Positions 11,855-20,653 of a stretch of 64,000 nucleotides of DNA are shown here, piece after piece (positions within the stretch are counted from its first letter, which is position 1; every line of letters begins with the position of its first letter). Source of the DNA: Geoalkalibacter sp. (GTDB lineage: Bacteria > Desulfobacterota > Desulfuromonadia > Desulfuromonadales > Geoalkalibacteraceae). The DNA is taken from positions 1-64,000 of the forward strand of contig NZ_JAUWAV010000003.1 of assembly GCF_030605225.1 (NCBI RefSeq). Reading direction: 5' to 3'. Position numbers and translations under genes: made by a program. The notes below the pieces were generated by a model. It saw only the letters and a list, made by a program, of their open reading frames with translations, made no database searches and was not told where the DNA came from.

Positions 11855-12835
11855 ATGAGCCAGAATGTCAGCTACAAGGAACTGGGCCTGGTCAACACCC
11901 GGGACATGTTTAAGAAAGCGGTCAACGGCGGCTATGCCATTCCCGCTTACAACTTCAACAACCTCGAGCAGTTGCAGGCGATCATGGTGGCCTGCGCCGA
12001 GACCTCCTCGCCGGTCATCGTGCAGGTGAGCAAAGGGGCGCGCGAATACGCCAACCAGACCATGCTGCGCTACATGGCCATGGGCGCGGTGGCCATGGTG
12101 CGCGAGATGGGCTCCAACATCCCCATCGCCCTGCACCTCGACCACGGCGATACCTTCGAGTTGTGCAAGTCCTGCGTCGATACGGGCTTTTCCTCGGTGA
12201 TGATCGATGGGTCCCATCATTCCTATGAGGACAACGTGGCCCTGACGCGCAAGGTCGTGGAGTACGCCCATGCCCATGACGTCACCGTCGAGGGTGAGCT
12301 CGGCGTGCTCGCCGGCATCGAGGACGAGGTGCAGGCCGAGCACTCCACCTACACCAAGCCCGAGGAGGTCGAGGATTTCGTCAAAAAAACCGGCGTCGAC
12401 TCCCTGGCCATTTCCATCGGCACCAGCCACGGCGCCTTCAAGTTCAAGGTCAAGGAGGGCGAGGAGCCGCCGCCCTTGCGCTTCGACATCCTGGAAGAGA
12501 TCGAGCGGCGCATTCCCGGTTTTCCCATCGTGCTGCACGGCGCGTCGAGCGTGGTGCCTGAATATGTCGAGTTGATCAATGCCTACGGCGGCAAGATGGA
12601 AGGGGCGGTGGGCGTCTCCGAGGCGCAGTTGCGCCGCGCCGCGGCGAGCGCGGTGTGCAAGATCAACATCGACTCCGACGGTCGTCTGGCGGTGACGGCC
12701 CGGATTCGTGAGTTTCTCGCCAAGAATCCCGGCGAGTTCGATCCGCGCAAATATCTGGGCGTGGCCCGCAAGGAACTGATCAAGCTGATCAAGCACAAGA
12801 ACGAGGCCGTGCTCGGCAGCGCCGGCAAGGCTTGA
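11855..12835 (+). CDS. fba: Class II fructose-bisphosphate aldolase
   Basis: Zinc-dependent aldolase interconverting fructose 1,6-bisphosphate with dihydroxyacetone phosphate and glyceraldehyde 3-phosphate. The 326-residue protein carries the class II signatures: YNFNNLEQLQAI near the N-terminus, the HLDHGD zinc/catalytic loop, VEGELG with its metal-binding Glu, GTSHGAFK, the GIxxLHGASS-type phosphate loop (LHGASSVVPEY), and KINIDSDGRLA in the C-terminal part. AAGGAGG lies 9 nt before the ATG. It is monocistronic: divergent from the TonB receptor and closed by its own terminator. Together with ppdK it fits a gluconeogenic acetate/organic-acid user, which is inference. Confidence 0.96.
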   Translation: MSQNVSYKELGLVNTRDMFKKAVNGGYAIPAYNFNNLEQLQAIMVACAETSSPVIVQVSKGAREYANQTMLRYMAMGAVAMVREMGSNIPIALHLDHGDTFELCKSCVDTGFSSVMIDGSHHSYEDNVALTRKVVEYAHAHDVTVEGELGVLAGIEDEVQAEHSTYTKPEEVEDFVKKTGVDSLAISIGTSHGAFKFKVKEGEEPPPLRFDILEEIERRIPGFPIVLHGASSVVPEYVELINAYGGKMEGAVGVSEAQLRRAAASAVCKINIDSDGRLAVTARIREFLAKNPGEFDPRKYLGVARKELIKLIKHKNEAVLGSAGKA

Positions 12836-12901
12836 GCGATGACCTGAGCCGCGAGCGCGGGCAGGGGTTTGTCAGAGCGAATCGCTGTTTTAACGCGACT
12901 G

Positions 12902-12943
12902 AAAAAGGGGCCGATTCCCTCGGGAAATGCGGCCTCTTTTTTT
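12902..12943 (+). terminator. Terminator after the aldolase gene
   Basis: A 12-bp stem pairs 12902-12913 with 12930-12941 (one G-T pair). It encloses an inner TTCCC/GGGAA hairpin and ends in a seven-T run. Confidence 0.85.
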
Positions 12944-13131
12944 ATTAAAAACGAAATATTACCTAAATGGTTGTGTTTTTCGCGCGGAGTTCACGCAAAG
13001 TGTTAAACTAGGAAATATGAAAAGGAACTTGATGAAGCACAAAGCTTCCAGTGTGAATGATGAAGGACTGATCGGTATTCAGGAGGGGACCATCCGCCGC
13101 ACCTCACCGCGGCACCCGAGGAGTCACGAGT

Positions 13132-13446
13132 ATGGCCAAGCATCCGAACGAGTTCACCCGACGCATCATCAGTAAATTCTTCATCGACCGACATCTTGAC
13201 GTCAATGTGACCACCGTGACCAACGGCTATGTTGTTTTCATCAATCATTTCAGCCTGTCCGAGGCCTGTGTCATTGACGATCCGACGGGTAAATTGACTT
13301 TCGACGAACGTCGCAATGCCTGGGATCTGTTCTGGATCAGCGGTGATTTTCGCTGGCATCCCTATGCTTCCTACGAGAAACTGCATCAGGCCCTTGAAGT
13401 CATGTACGGCGATCAGGCCGCCAACCTGTTTCATAAGGTGTTGTAA
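13132..13446 (+). CDS. Small DUF3024-like protein of unknown function
   Basis: A 104-residue protein with no signal peptide or membrane segment. Its centre-to-C-terminal part (RRNAWDLFWISGDFRWHPY) fits the W-x-L-F/Y-W...K/R-W-H-x-Y signature that I associate with DUF3024 proteins. The N-terminus (FTRRIISKFFIDRHLDVNV) is helical and basic. It has GAGGAG 10 nt before its ATG, and a terminator follows 4 bp after the stop. The preceding 190 bases contain an A/T-rich stretch where a promoter would be expected, but I cannot point to convincing boxes. Family call is moderate; function unknown. Confidence 0.7.
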   Translation: MAKHPNEFTRRIISKFFIDRHLDVNVTTVTNGYVVFINHFSLSEACVIDDPTGKLTFDERRNAWDLFWISGDFRWHPYASYEKLHQALEVMYGDQAANLFHKVL

Positions 13447-13450
13447 GAAA

Positions 13451-13478
13451 GCGCCCCGCTTGCGGGGCGCTGTCCTTT
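13451..13478 (+). terminator. Terminator between two convergent genes
   Basis: A perfect GCGCCCCGC/GCGGGGCGC stem has a two-base nominal loop (four or more in practice). On the top strand it is followed by the T-rich TGTCCTTTG; on the bottom strand by TTTCTTAC. It sits between the DUF3024-like gene and the ChaN-like gene and could serve both. Confidence 0.75.
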
Positions 13479-13496
13479 GTCATTGGTCCTTTGTCG
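13471..13496. repeat. Degenerate heptad array, locus 1 (CTTTGTC-type)
   Basis: Three contiguous heptads (CTTTGTC, ATTGGTC, CTTTGTC at 13475-13495) follow a partial copy. The same unit recurs at 23772, 23867, 37833 and 37913. Here the array supplies the last codons and stop of the ChaN-like gene on the bottom strand (ATKDQ then stop). Confidence 0.8.
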
Positions 13497-14733
13497 CCGG
13501 CGGGTGATCCGCACCCATGATGAAGAATTCGACGTCGATGTCCATTTGCTCTCCCGCGCGCTCGATGCGCAGGCGGCTGCGATCGCCGGGCTTTTTCTGT
13601 TTGACCAGGTAGATCAGGTCGAAGTTGTCGCCGAGCTTTTCGCCGTCCATCTCCAGCAGTACATCGTCTTTTTGCAGGCCGGCACGCTCGCCCGGCGAGC
13701 CGGGCATGACTCCGGCCACGCCGACGCCTGTCTCACGCACCTCCAGCAGGATGCCGAGTTTGACCTCGGGCGCCGCCAGGCTCTCGTATTCCGTGAAGAC
13801 CATAAAGTGGTACGGCATCATGGGAAATTGGGGCATGTCCACGTCCATCAGACGGTCCTGCTTATCCGGCGGGATGATGATTTCCTTGCTGCCGATGATG
13901 AGATAAGAAGCGGGCAGGCGGCGAAAGACGCGGCGCGGAATGCCGAAACCGTGGCGCACATGATTGCCGCCGGCCAGCACCACCATGCGGCGTTTTTCCC
14001 CTTGGGGGCTTTGCAGATAGCGCACGATGCTCTCGGCCATGACTTCATCCCACAATGTCTGCACGCGCAGAAAGCCGTCGCCGGAGTTCGGGCCGGCGTC
14101 ATGCCCGGCGAAGATGGCCTCGGTCATGGCCTGGTGGTAGGGATCGCTCAGGTCCAGTTCCGGAAGCCTCGCCTGAAGGTCCGCCGGCAACTCGGTCGGG
14201 GGGCTCTGGCTGACCGCGCGCACCAGGCTGCGCTCGGCGTTGAGGCCGATGACGGGGATGCGGTGGGAGCGGGCCAGCATCAGCAGGTCGCGGTAATAGG
14301 CGAAATCCATGCGCCAGGTGTTGTACCAGTCCGAGTCGCGCAGAAAATCCTTTTCCTCGAGTTCCCCGGCGACCCAGCGATCCAGAGCCTCCTGCTGGGC
14401 GGTGGTGAACATTTCCATGCCCAAAGCCAGGCCGTTGGGATAGCGCTCGGCCAGATGTTGCAAAACCCGCAGTTGGACGCGGTGGGCGGCGGGGTTGTCG
14501 TGCGTTTCGCCGATGTAGACGATGCGCGGCTCGGCGGCATGGGCGAGCATCACCTCTTCAGCGACATAGTAGCCGGTGGGCAGGTGCAGGATGTCGCCGA
14601 CCTGGGGCGGGCGCGAGGGCTCGTAGGGCATCTCGGGGTTGCCCAGGGCGGATTTCTCGGGGGCAAGGGCGGGCGCGCAGGCGCTCATGAGGCTTGCCGC
14701 AACCGCAAGGACCAGGAATCGAAGCAAAGGCAT
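13480..14733 (-). CDS. ChaN family lipoprotein with C-terminal PDZ domain
   Basis: A 417-residue predicted lipoprotein with lipobox LMSAC (Cys19). Residues 70-300 match the ChaN/haem-binding uptake family of the TIKI-like fold: IVYIGETHDNPAAH, GLALGMEMF, WRMDFAYYRDLLMLA and LAGGNHVRHGFGIP, with conserved Glu and His residues. In Campylobacter ChaN binds cofacial haems at the outer membrane. Residues 330-410 form a PDZ domain (GVAGVMPGSPGERAGLQKDDVLLEMDG). The extreme C-terminus is encoded by the heptad array. The gene follows the RND pump genes in the same direction after a weak terminator. Haem binding is family knowledge, not shown here; other TIKI-fold members are peptidases. Confidence 0.88.
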   Translation of the reverse strand: MPLLRFLVLAVAASLMSACAPALAPEKSALGNPEMPYEPSRPPQVGDILHLPTGYYVAEEVMLAHAAEPRIVYIGETHDNPAAHRVQLRVLQHLAERYPNGLALGMEMFTTAQQEALDRWVAGELEEKDFLRDSDWYNTWRMDFAYYRDLLMLARSHRIPVIGLNAERSLVRAVSQSPPTELPADLQARLPELDLSDPYHQAMTEAIFAGHDAGPNSGDGFLRVQTLWDEVMAESIVRYLQSPQGEKRRMVVLAGGNHVRHGFGIPRRVFRRLPASYLIIGSKEIIIPPDKQDRLMDVDMPQFPMMPYHFMVFTEYESLAAPEVKLGILLEVRETGVGVAGVMPGSPGERAGLQKDDVLLEMDGEKLGDNFDLIYLVKQKKPGDRSRLRIERAGEQMDIDVEFFIMGADHPPATKDQ

Positions 14734-14747
14734 GAAGGATTCTCCTT

Positions 14748-14772
14748 GAAAAAGTCGACAGGGGTGTGTCGA
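14748..14772 (-). terminator. Weak terminator after the RND pump genes
   Basis: Bottom-strand stem TCGACA/TGTCGA (14767-14772 with 14755-14760) has a 6-nt loop and is followed by CTTTTTC. The stem is only 6 bp, so readthrough into the ChaN-like gene is likely. Confidence 0.4.
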
Positions 14773-14809
14773 GGATATTTACGATTAATAGCCGATATCC
14801 GCATGCCGC

Positions 14810-17800
14810 CTAGCCCTCCGCGCCCTTGGCGGCGCGACCGGTCAGCAGGGTGCGCAGGCTCAGCAGCAGGCTGAAGAGCGCCGGCACCAGCAGCAGGGTG
14901 AAGAGGGTCGAGACCACCAGGCCGCCGACCACCACGCTGCCCAGGCCGCGGTAGAGTTCGCTGCCCGCGCCGGGAAAGAGCACCAGGGGCAGCATGCCGC
15001 ACACCGAGGTGCCCACGGACATGAAGATCGGTCGCACCCGGGTGCGCACCGATTCGCGCAGGGCCTCGCGCGGTTCCATGGCCTGCTCGCGCATGAAATT
15101 GAGGGATTGGTGAACGATGAGGATGGCGTTGTTGACCACCGTGCCCACCAGGATGATGAAGCCGAGCATGGTCAGGACATCCAGGGGCTGATAGCTCAGC
15201 AGATGGCTCACCAGCCAGAGTCCGACGACGCCCCCCGCCATGGCCAGGGGCACGGAAAACATGATGACCAGAGGATAGAAAAAACTCTCGAACAAGGCCG
15301 CCATGAGCAGATAGGTGATGACAAGCGCCAGCACGAAATTCCATTTGAGCACATCGAAGGTCATGCGCAGCTTGTCGGCGGTGCCGGCCATGCGCACGCG
15401 CACGTCGCCGCCGAACACCCCTTCGGCGCGAAAACTGTCGATGACCTGCGCCTGAATGCGTTCCATGGCGGCTTCCAGGGGCATCTCCTCGGGCGGTCGC
15501 ACCTCCAGGGTGATGGTGCGGCTGCGCTCCGAGTGATTGATCTGTTCCGGTCCCGCCACCAGCCGTACCTCCGCGACCGCGCCCAAGGGCACCTTCTGCC
15601 CGCCGGGCGCCCGCAGCATCAGGCTTGGGAGATCCTGGGTGCGGCCGGCAAAGCCCGCGGCGCCCATCACGGTGAGGTCGAGCTCGTTGCCGCCGACATT
15701 CACGGTGCTGGCGCGATGGCCGTCGAGCAGAGCATCGACGACGATGCCCAGGTCGCGGGCGCTCATGCCGAGGTCGGCGAGGCGCACCCGATCGGGAATG
15801 ACGCGGATTTCGGGATTGCCCAGATCCAGGCTCGGCACCGGGCGGATCTGCGCGCCGGGAACGGCTTCGCGGATGGTGCCGAAGGCCCGCCCGCCGATCT
15901 CCACCAGCCGGGCGAGATCGGCCCCGCTGAATTCCACGTCGATGGTGCGCCCGCCGCTCAGGCCGCGCTCGAAGAGAGAGGTCTGGGCGACAATGGCGAT
16001 CATGCCCGGCACCTGGGCAAGGCGCTGCTGGAGGTGAGGAATGAGCTCCCGCACGCGCTGCGGATCCCGGGCACGGGTGCCCATGAAGATCTGGCGGCCC
16101 GCGGCGACGTAGAAAAAATGGCCCATGGCGGGAGTGCGCCCCCGGTCGTCGTAATCAGGCTGCCACAGGGGGGCGAAATCGGCTTCGAGCTCTTCGGCGA
16201 TGCGCGTGAATTCCTCGACGTTGTAGCCGGGCGGCGGCAGCAGCAGGCCGATGAGCAGGTTGCGATTGCCGGTGGGCAGATACTCGGGCTTGGGCAGCAG
16301 CAGCCAGGCGATGCCCAGGGAGCTGAGCGTGAACAGCAACACCACGGCGGCGCAGGCCGGGATGCTGCGGCTCACGCGGTACACCACCCGAGCGACATGA
16401 TCGGTGAAGCGTTCGGCCAGAGTCACCAGGCCGAAGAGCTCGCGCGGGCCGGGCCGTTTGCGGCCGGAACGGGCGAAAGGGGCCACCGCGCCGGTGAGCA
16501 GGCGCGCGGCGCCGGACGGGATCACCGACACGGAGACGATGAGGGAGAGGGCCACCGCCGCGCAGATGGCGATGGCGATGTCGCGGAACAGTTGCCCGGT
16601 TTCCTGCACGATGAAAAAAATCGGCAGAAACACGGCGATGGTGGTCAGGGTCGAGGAGAGCACCGCGCCCCACACCTCCCGGGTGCCTTCGATGGCGGCT
16701 TGCGCCGCCTCCTTGCCCATCTGCCGGTGGCGGTAGATGTTCTCCAGCACGACGATGGCGTTGTCCACCACCATGCCGACGGCAAAGGCCAGGCCCGCCA
16801 GGGAGATGACGTTGATGGTGCGTCCGGCAAGCACCATGACGATGAAGGTGCCGATCACCGAGACGGGGATGGCTGTGGCGACGATCAGCGTGGGCGCGAA
16901 GGAGCGCAGGAACAACAGCAGCACCACCACGGCGAGCGCGCCGCCGATCCACAGATTGCTCAGCACCAGGCTGATGGCCGATTCGATGTATTCGGTCTCG
17001 TCGTAGACCTGGGTGAGAATCAGCTTCTCCTCGGCGAGAATCCCGGCATTGAGTTCATCCAGCGCCTGCCTGAGCCCGGCCATGACTTCAAGCACGTTGG
17101 TGCCCGATTCGCGCTGCACGTTGACGGCGATGGCCGGATCGCCGACCTGACGCACGGAAACGGTGGGCTGCTCGTAGCCGAAGCGGGTTTCGGCCAGATC
17201 GCGCACGAAGACGCGCTCCCCCGAGGAGGTGCGCAGGGCGATGTGCCCCACTTCCTCCGGCGTGGTCAGCTCGGCCACGGTGCGCACGATGTAGCGCCGC
17301 TTGCCCTCATCGAAGCTGCCGGCGGAGATGTTGACGTTTTCCGCATCGAGGCCGCGGATGAATTCGTTGAGGGTGAGGCCGACCGCCGCGAGTTGTTCCG
17401 GATCGACCACCACCTGCAACTCGCGCTCGCGCCCGCCGAACAGGTTGCTGCGCGCCACGCCCGGCACCCGCTCGAAGCGTGCCTTGATGTAATCCTCGGC
17501 AAAGATCTGGTAGGTATAAATCGGGTTGGGATTATTGGGCAGAGGCTTGAGCACGAACCAGGCGATGGGCTGATCGTCGGTGTTGACCGTGGAGATGACG
17601 GGACGCTCGGCATCCAGGGGAATGTTGCGCACCTGATTGAGGCGATTGCTCACCTTGAGCAGCGCCGCGTCCATGTCCGTGCCGGGGGCGAAGGTCAGCA
17701 CGACGCGGCCCTGACTGTCGCGCGACTCGGACTTCATCTCCTCCAGGCCCTCGACGCTTTTGAGCTCGTCTTCCTGGCGCTGGACGATTTCCTTTTCGAT

Positions 17801-17974
17801 CTCCTCGGGGCTGGCGCCGGGCCACAGGGTGGTGACGGTGATTTCCGGGCGGGAGACTTCCGGGGTGAGCTGGATGGGGGTGCGAAACAGGGAAATCAGG
17901 CCGAAGAGCACTACCAGCAGCACGCCGACGGTGACGCCTACCTGGCGCTGGACCGAGAGGTTGATCAGACTCAT
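14810..17974 (-). CDS. RND efflux transporter, inner-membrane permease
   Basis: A 1054-residue AcrB/MexB-fold pump. It has an N-terminal helix, two periplasmic porter halves and two bundles of transmembrane helices. Helix 4 reads GMVVDNAIVVLENIYRHR, so the first proton-relay Asp is present but the second is Asn. Helix 10 reads GTVVNNAILIV, lacking the Lys found in AcrB. This DN/NN pattern is common in a broad clade of RND permeases distant from AcrB. The adaptor gene precedes it with a 4-bp overlap (translational coupling). No TolC-like outer-membrane channel is adjacent. The substrate is unknown; hydrophobic compounds are more likely than metals, because the CusA/CzcA helix-4 pattern is absent. 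Confidence 0.93.
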   Translation of the reverse strand: MSLINLSVQRQVGVTVGVLLVVLFGLISLFRTPIQLTPEVSRPEITVTTLWPGASPEEIEKEIVQRQEDELKSVEGLEEMKSESRDSQGRVVLTFAPGTDMDAALLKVSNRLNQVRNIPLDAERPVISTVNTDDQPIAWFVLKPLPNNPNPIYTYQIFAEDYIKARFERVPGVARSNLFGGRERELQVVVDPEQLAAVGLTLNEFIRGLDAENVNISAGSFDEGKRRYIVRTVAELTTPEEVGHIALRTSSGERVFVRDLAETRFGYEQPTVSVRQVGDPAIAVNVQRESGTNVLEVMAGLRQALDELNAGILAEEKLILTQVYDETEYIESAISLVLSNLWIGGALAVVVLLLFLRSFAPTLIVATAIPVSVIGTFIVMVLAGRTINVISLAGLAFAVGMVVDNAIVVLENIYRHRQMGKEAAQAAIEGTREVWGAVLSSTLTTIAVFLPIFFIVQETGQLFRDIAIAICAAVALSLIVSVSVIPSGAARLLTGAVAPFARSGRKRPGPRELFGLVTLAERFTDHVARVVYRVSRSIPACAAVVLLFTLSSLGIAWLLLPKPEYLPTGNRNLLIGLLLPPPGYNVEEFTRIAEELEADFAPLWQPDYDDRGRTPAMGHFFYVAAGRQIFMGTRARDPQRVRELIPHLQQRLAQVPGMIAIVAQTSLFERGLSGGRTIDVEFSGADLARLVEIGGRAFGTIREAVPGAQIRPVPSLDLGNPEIRVIPDRVRLADLGMSARDLGIVVDALLDGHRASTVNVGGNELDLTVMGAAGFAGRTQDLPSLMLRAPGGQKVPLGAVAEVRLVAGPEQINHSERSRTITLEVRPPEEMPLEAAMERIQAQVIDSFRAEGVFGGDVRVRMAGTADKLRMTFDVLKWNFVLALVITYLLMAALFESFFYPLVIMFSVPLAMAGGVVGLWLVSHLLSYQPLDVLTMLGFIILVGTVVNNAILIVHQSLNFMREQAMEPREALRESVRTRVRPIFMSVGTSVCGMLPLVLFPGAGSELYRGLGSVVVGGLVVSTLFTLLLVPALFSLLLSLRTLLTGRAAKGAEG

Positions 17975-19071
17975 GGCGCGCCGTTCTCCGCCGAGGCGCC
18001 GGCGCGTCGGATCTGCTGCCCAGGCCGCAGACGTTCGTTGCCGCGGATCACCACTTCGTCGCCCGCGGCCAGATCGCCGTCCAGGGGCTCGACGACAAAG
18101 GCCGTGTCGGCGGCGCCAAGAACCCGCACTTCAAGGATCTGCGCCTGATCGTCCAGGATCCGCACCACCTGCCCGCCGCCCTCGGGACGGGGAATGAAGG
18201 CATCCTTGGGCACCAGCAGGGCCGGCGCATCGAACTCGCGCGGGAAGCGCACCCGCGCCAGCATGCCGGCCAGGATCTCGCCGGAGGGGTTGGCGATCTC
18301 GATCTGCACGGGAAAGGTGCGCGCGGCCAGATCGGCGCGCGGCACGATGGCGCTGATCCGTCCGCCGAAGGCGCGGCCGGCCAGGGCATCGAAGCTGACC
18401 TCGGCGGGGCCGCCGACGCGAATCAGCGCCAGCTGGTTTTCGGGCACCGGCACCATGACGTGAATGACCGAAAGGTCGTCGAGTTCCAACAAGGGATCGC
18501 CCTCGCGCAGCCATTGGCCGACCTCGCTGTTTTCGCGCGCCACGGTTCCGGCAAAGGGGGCGCGGATGGTCATGCGCGCCAGGCGATCCTCCAGGATTTT
18601 GATCGAAGCGCGATGACGCTGGGCGCTTTGCCGCAGGCTGTCGAGTTCGGTCTGGCGACCCTGGAGTTCTTCCTCGGAAATGAATTTCTGGGTGTGCAGA
18701 TCCTGGGCGCGGCGCAGGTCGCTTTCGGCCTTGGCGATGCGTGCCTCGACCTCGCCCAGGGCAAAGCGCGCCTCCTCGAGCATCAACTCATGGCGATGGG
18801 TGCGCAGTCGTGCCAGCACCTCGCCCTTGGCGACCTTCTGGCCTCGGCGCGCGAAGAGGGTTTCCACCAATCCCTCGACCTCGGCGGCGACCGCCGCGCT
18901 GTAGCGCGCTTCGGCGGTTCCGACCAACTGCACGGCAAAACGCGGCTGTCCCGCTTCCACCCGGGCGGTGACCACGAGGGCGGGGGGCGGGCCGCTGTTG
19001 GCGTTGGGTTGAGCGGCGACCGGGACGGACAGGAGACACAGAAAAAGAATCAGCAAAGCCAGGAGGGGCAT
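17971..19071 (-). CDS. RND efflux periplasmic adaptor (membrane fusion protein)
   Basis: A 366-residue HlyD/AcrA-type adaptor. A signal peptide ends near residue 20 (PVAAQPN). Lipoyl halves (EGLVETLFARRGQKVAKGEVLARL and the second half after IRAPFAGTVAREN) flank an alpha-hairpin of about 60 residues with heptad character. Beta-barrel and membrane-proximal domains follow (GRISAIVPRADLAARTFPVQIEI). A longer frame begins at a TTG at 19116, but that codon lies inside the -10 region of a good promoter. The ATG at 19071 follows AAAGGAAG and gives a clean signal peptide, so I chose it. It links the permease to an unlinked outer-membrane channel. Confidence 0.92.
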   Translation of the reverse strand: MPLLALLILFLCLLSVPVAAQPNANSGPPPALVVTARVEAGQPRFAVQLVGTAEARYSAAVAAEVEGLVETLFARRGQKVAKGEVLARLRTHRHELMLEEARFALGEVEARIAKAESDLRRAQDLHTQKFISEEELQGRQTELDSLRQSAQRHRASIKILEDRLARMTIRAPFAGTVARENSEVGQWLREGDPLLELDDLSVIHVMVPVPENQLALIRVGGPAEVSFDALAGRAFGGRISAIVPRADLAARTFPVQIEIANPSGEILAGMLARVRFPREFDAPALLVPKDAFIPRPEGGGQVVRILDDQAQILEVRVLGAADTAFVVEPLDGDLAAGDEVVIRGNERLRPGQQIRRAGASAENGAP

Positions 19072-19114
19072 GAGGGGGAACTTCCTTTCGGCGAAAGCCA
19101 GGGTCCAGCCTGTC

Positions 19115-19143
19115 AATTATTTCCCAAAGGGCAGGGCTGTCAA
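19115..19143 (-). promoter_or_regulatory. Sigma-70 promoter of the RND pump operon
   Basis: On the bottom strand TTGACA (19138-19143) and ATAATT (19115-19120) are separated by 17 bp. Transcription would begin near 19108, 37 bp before the adaptor ATG, which also argues against the TTG start at 19116. Confidence 0.7.
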
Positions 19144-19164
19144 GGCGAACCTCTCCGCCGGACG

Positions 19165-19201
19165 CAAAAAAGGCCCCGCGGCAGTCGCGCCACGGGGCCT
19201 T
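19165..19201 (-). terminator. Terminator after thiC
   Basis: Stem AAGGCCCCG/CGGGGCCTT (19170-19178 with 19193-19201) is followed on the bottom strand by a T-run (T6, bottom of 19165-19170), 20 bp after the thiC stop. Confidence 0.85.
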
Positions 19202-19220
19202 GCAGTTTCGCGGTCGAAGA

Positions 19221-20528
19221 TCAGCCGGCGGCGACCTTGCGGCGGCGACTTCCGTCGCTCATCACCTGATAGGCGCAGAACTCGCCGCACATGGTGCAGG
19301 CGCCGTGCTCCTCGTCGACGCCCGATTCGGCGCGCAGGCGCCGCGCCTTGTCAGGGTCGATGGCCAGGCGGAACTGGCCTTCCCAGTCGAGCGCCTTGCG
19401 GCAGCGCGCCATGGCGATGTCCTTGTCAAGGGCGCCGGGCACGCCCTTGACGATGTCGGCGGCGTGGGCGGCGATGCGGCTGGCCATCACTCCTTCGTGG
19501 ACGTCCTCCACGGTGGGCAGGCGCAGGTGCTCGCTGGGGGTGACGTAGCAGAGAAAATCCGCTCCGGCGGCCGCCGCCAGGGTGCCGCCGATGGCGCAGG
19601 TGATGTGGTCATAGCCCGGCGCGATATCCGTCACCAGGGGGCCGAGCACGTAAAAGGGCGCGCCGTGGCACAGGCGCTTCTGCAGGGTGATGTTGGCCTC
19701 GATCTGATTGAGGGGCACATGGCCCGGGCCTTCGATCATCACCTGCACCCCGGCCGCTTGGGCGCGCTGGGTGAGTTCGCCGAGCACGATGAGCTCGTGG
19801 ATCTGCGCGCGGTCGGTGGCGTCTGCCAGGCAGCCGGGGCGAAAGCCGTCGCCCAGGGACAGGGTGGCGTCGTAGGGCTTGACGATTTCCAGCAGCCGGT
19901 CGAAGTGTTCGTACAGGGGGTTTTCGGCGTTGTTGTAGGCCATCCACTCTACGGTGAAGGAGCCGCCGCGCGACACCACATCCATCAGGCGCCCCTCGCG
20001 GTTCATGCGCTCCACCGTGGCGCGGGTCACGCCGCAGTGCACGGTGATGAAATCCACGCCGTCGTCGAGGTGCTTGATCACGCCCTTGAAGATGTCGTCG
20101 ATGGTCATGTCGACGATGGCTTTTTTCTGCCGCAGCACCGTATCGACGGCGGCCTGATAGATGGGCACGCTGCCGATGCACACGCCGGTTTCGGCGATGA
20201 TGGCGGCGCGGATTTCATCCACCGGCCCGCCGGTGGAGAGATCCATGATGGCGTCGGCCCCGGCGCGCACGGCGACGCGGGCTTTTTCCAGCTCCTTGTC
20301 GATGCTGGTGTCGTCCTTGCTGGTGCCGATGTTGGCGTTGACCTTGGTGCGCAGGCCCTTGCCCACGGCGAGGGGAATGCCGTTTTTGCGCTTGATGTTA
20401 TGGCAGATGATGGCCGTGCCCTCGGCGATGCGCGCGCGCAGCAGCTCGGCGTCGATGCCTTCGGCGGCCGCGGCCCGGCGCATGAGATCGGTGACGATGC
20501 CCTGGCGGGCGGCTTCGAGTTGCGTCAT
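19221..20528 (-). CDS. thiC: Phosphomethylpyrimidine synthase
   Basis: Radical-SAM enzyme that rearranges aminoimidazole ribotide into HMP phosphate, the pyrimidine half of thiamine. The 435-residue protein has the anaerobe-type compact length without the long N-terminal extension of E. coli ThiC. Features are IGTSKDDTSIDKELEK, the FITVHCGVTR and SRGGSFTVEWM core, DGFRPGCLADATDRAQ, EGPGHVPLNQIE, and the C-terminal cluster motif CTMCGEFC that binds the 4Fe-4S cluster. The leader of about 165 nt holds a repeat element and hairpin but no recognisable TPP riboswitch (no CUGAGA core). Downstream of thiED in the same direction. Confidence 0.97.
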   Translation of the reverse strand: MTQLEAARQGIVTDLMRRAAAAEGIDAELLRARIAEGTAIICHNIKRKNGIPLAVGKGLRTKVNANIGTSKDDTSIDKELEKARVAVRAGADAIMDLSTGGPVDEIRAAIIAETGVCIGSVPIYQAAVDTVLRQKKAIVDMTIDDIFKGVIKHLDDGVDFITVHCGVTRATVERMNREGRLMDVVSRGGSFTVEWMAYNNAENPLYEHFDRLLEIVKPYDATLSLGDGFRPGCLADATDRAQIHELIVLGELTQRAQAAGVQVMIEGPGHVPLNQIEANITLQKRLCHGAPFYVLGPLVTDIAPGYDHITCAIGGTLAAAAGADFLCYVTPSEHLRLPTVEDVHEGVMASRIAAHAADIVKGVPGALDKDIAMARCRKALDWEGQFRLAIDPDKARRLRAESGVDEEHGACTMCGEFCAYQVMSDGSRRRKVAAG

Positions 20529-20555
20529 GGATGAACCTCGCTATTTTCAAATGGT

Positions 20556-20653
20556 ACGCGGATGAACGCGGATAAAGGCGGGATCAAGGCGGATACAAAC
20601 CTTAATTCTTGATGATTTTTAAAAAATCGGCGTTTATCCTGAAAATCTGCGTC
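20556..20653. repeat. ATCCGCG-type repeat element in the thiC leader
   Basis: On the bottom strand, four imperfect 10-11 bp units (ATCCGCCTTG, ATCCCGCCTTT, ATCCGCGTTC, ATCCGCG) lie at 20556-20594. A partial inverted copy (CGTTTATCC..ATCTGCGTCC, top strand 20631-20653) lies across an A/T-rich centre. The element fills the leader between a candidate TATAAT (bottom strand, 20694-20699) and the thiC start. A second small hairpin (CCCTGG/CCAGGG, 20655-20672) lies beside it. Confidence 0.65.

Noticed and set aside
13018-13176. Small open frame of about 52 codons before the DUF3024-like gene
   Set aside because: It has a weak ribosome site, overlaps the next gene in another frame and has basic, uninformative composition; no evidence for a leader peptide.
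15107-18148. A 1013-codon open frame on the top strand
   Set aside because: It is the antisense shadow of the RND permease; its composition is His/Gly/Arg-rich with no family motifs and arises from high-GC third positions.
19072-19116. TTG start that would lengthen the RND adaptor by 15 residues
   Set aside because: The codon lies inside the -10 box of a good promoter and the shorter form has a ribosome site and a clean signal peptide.
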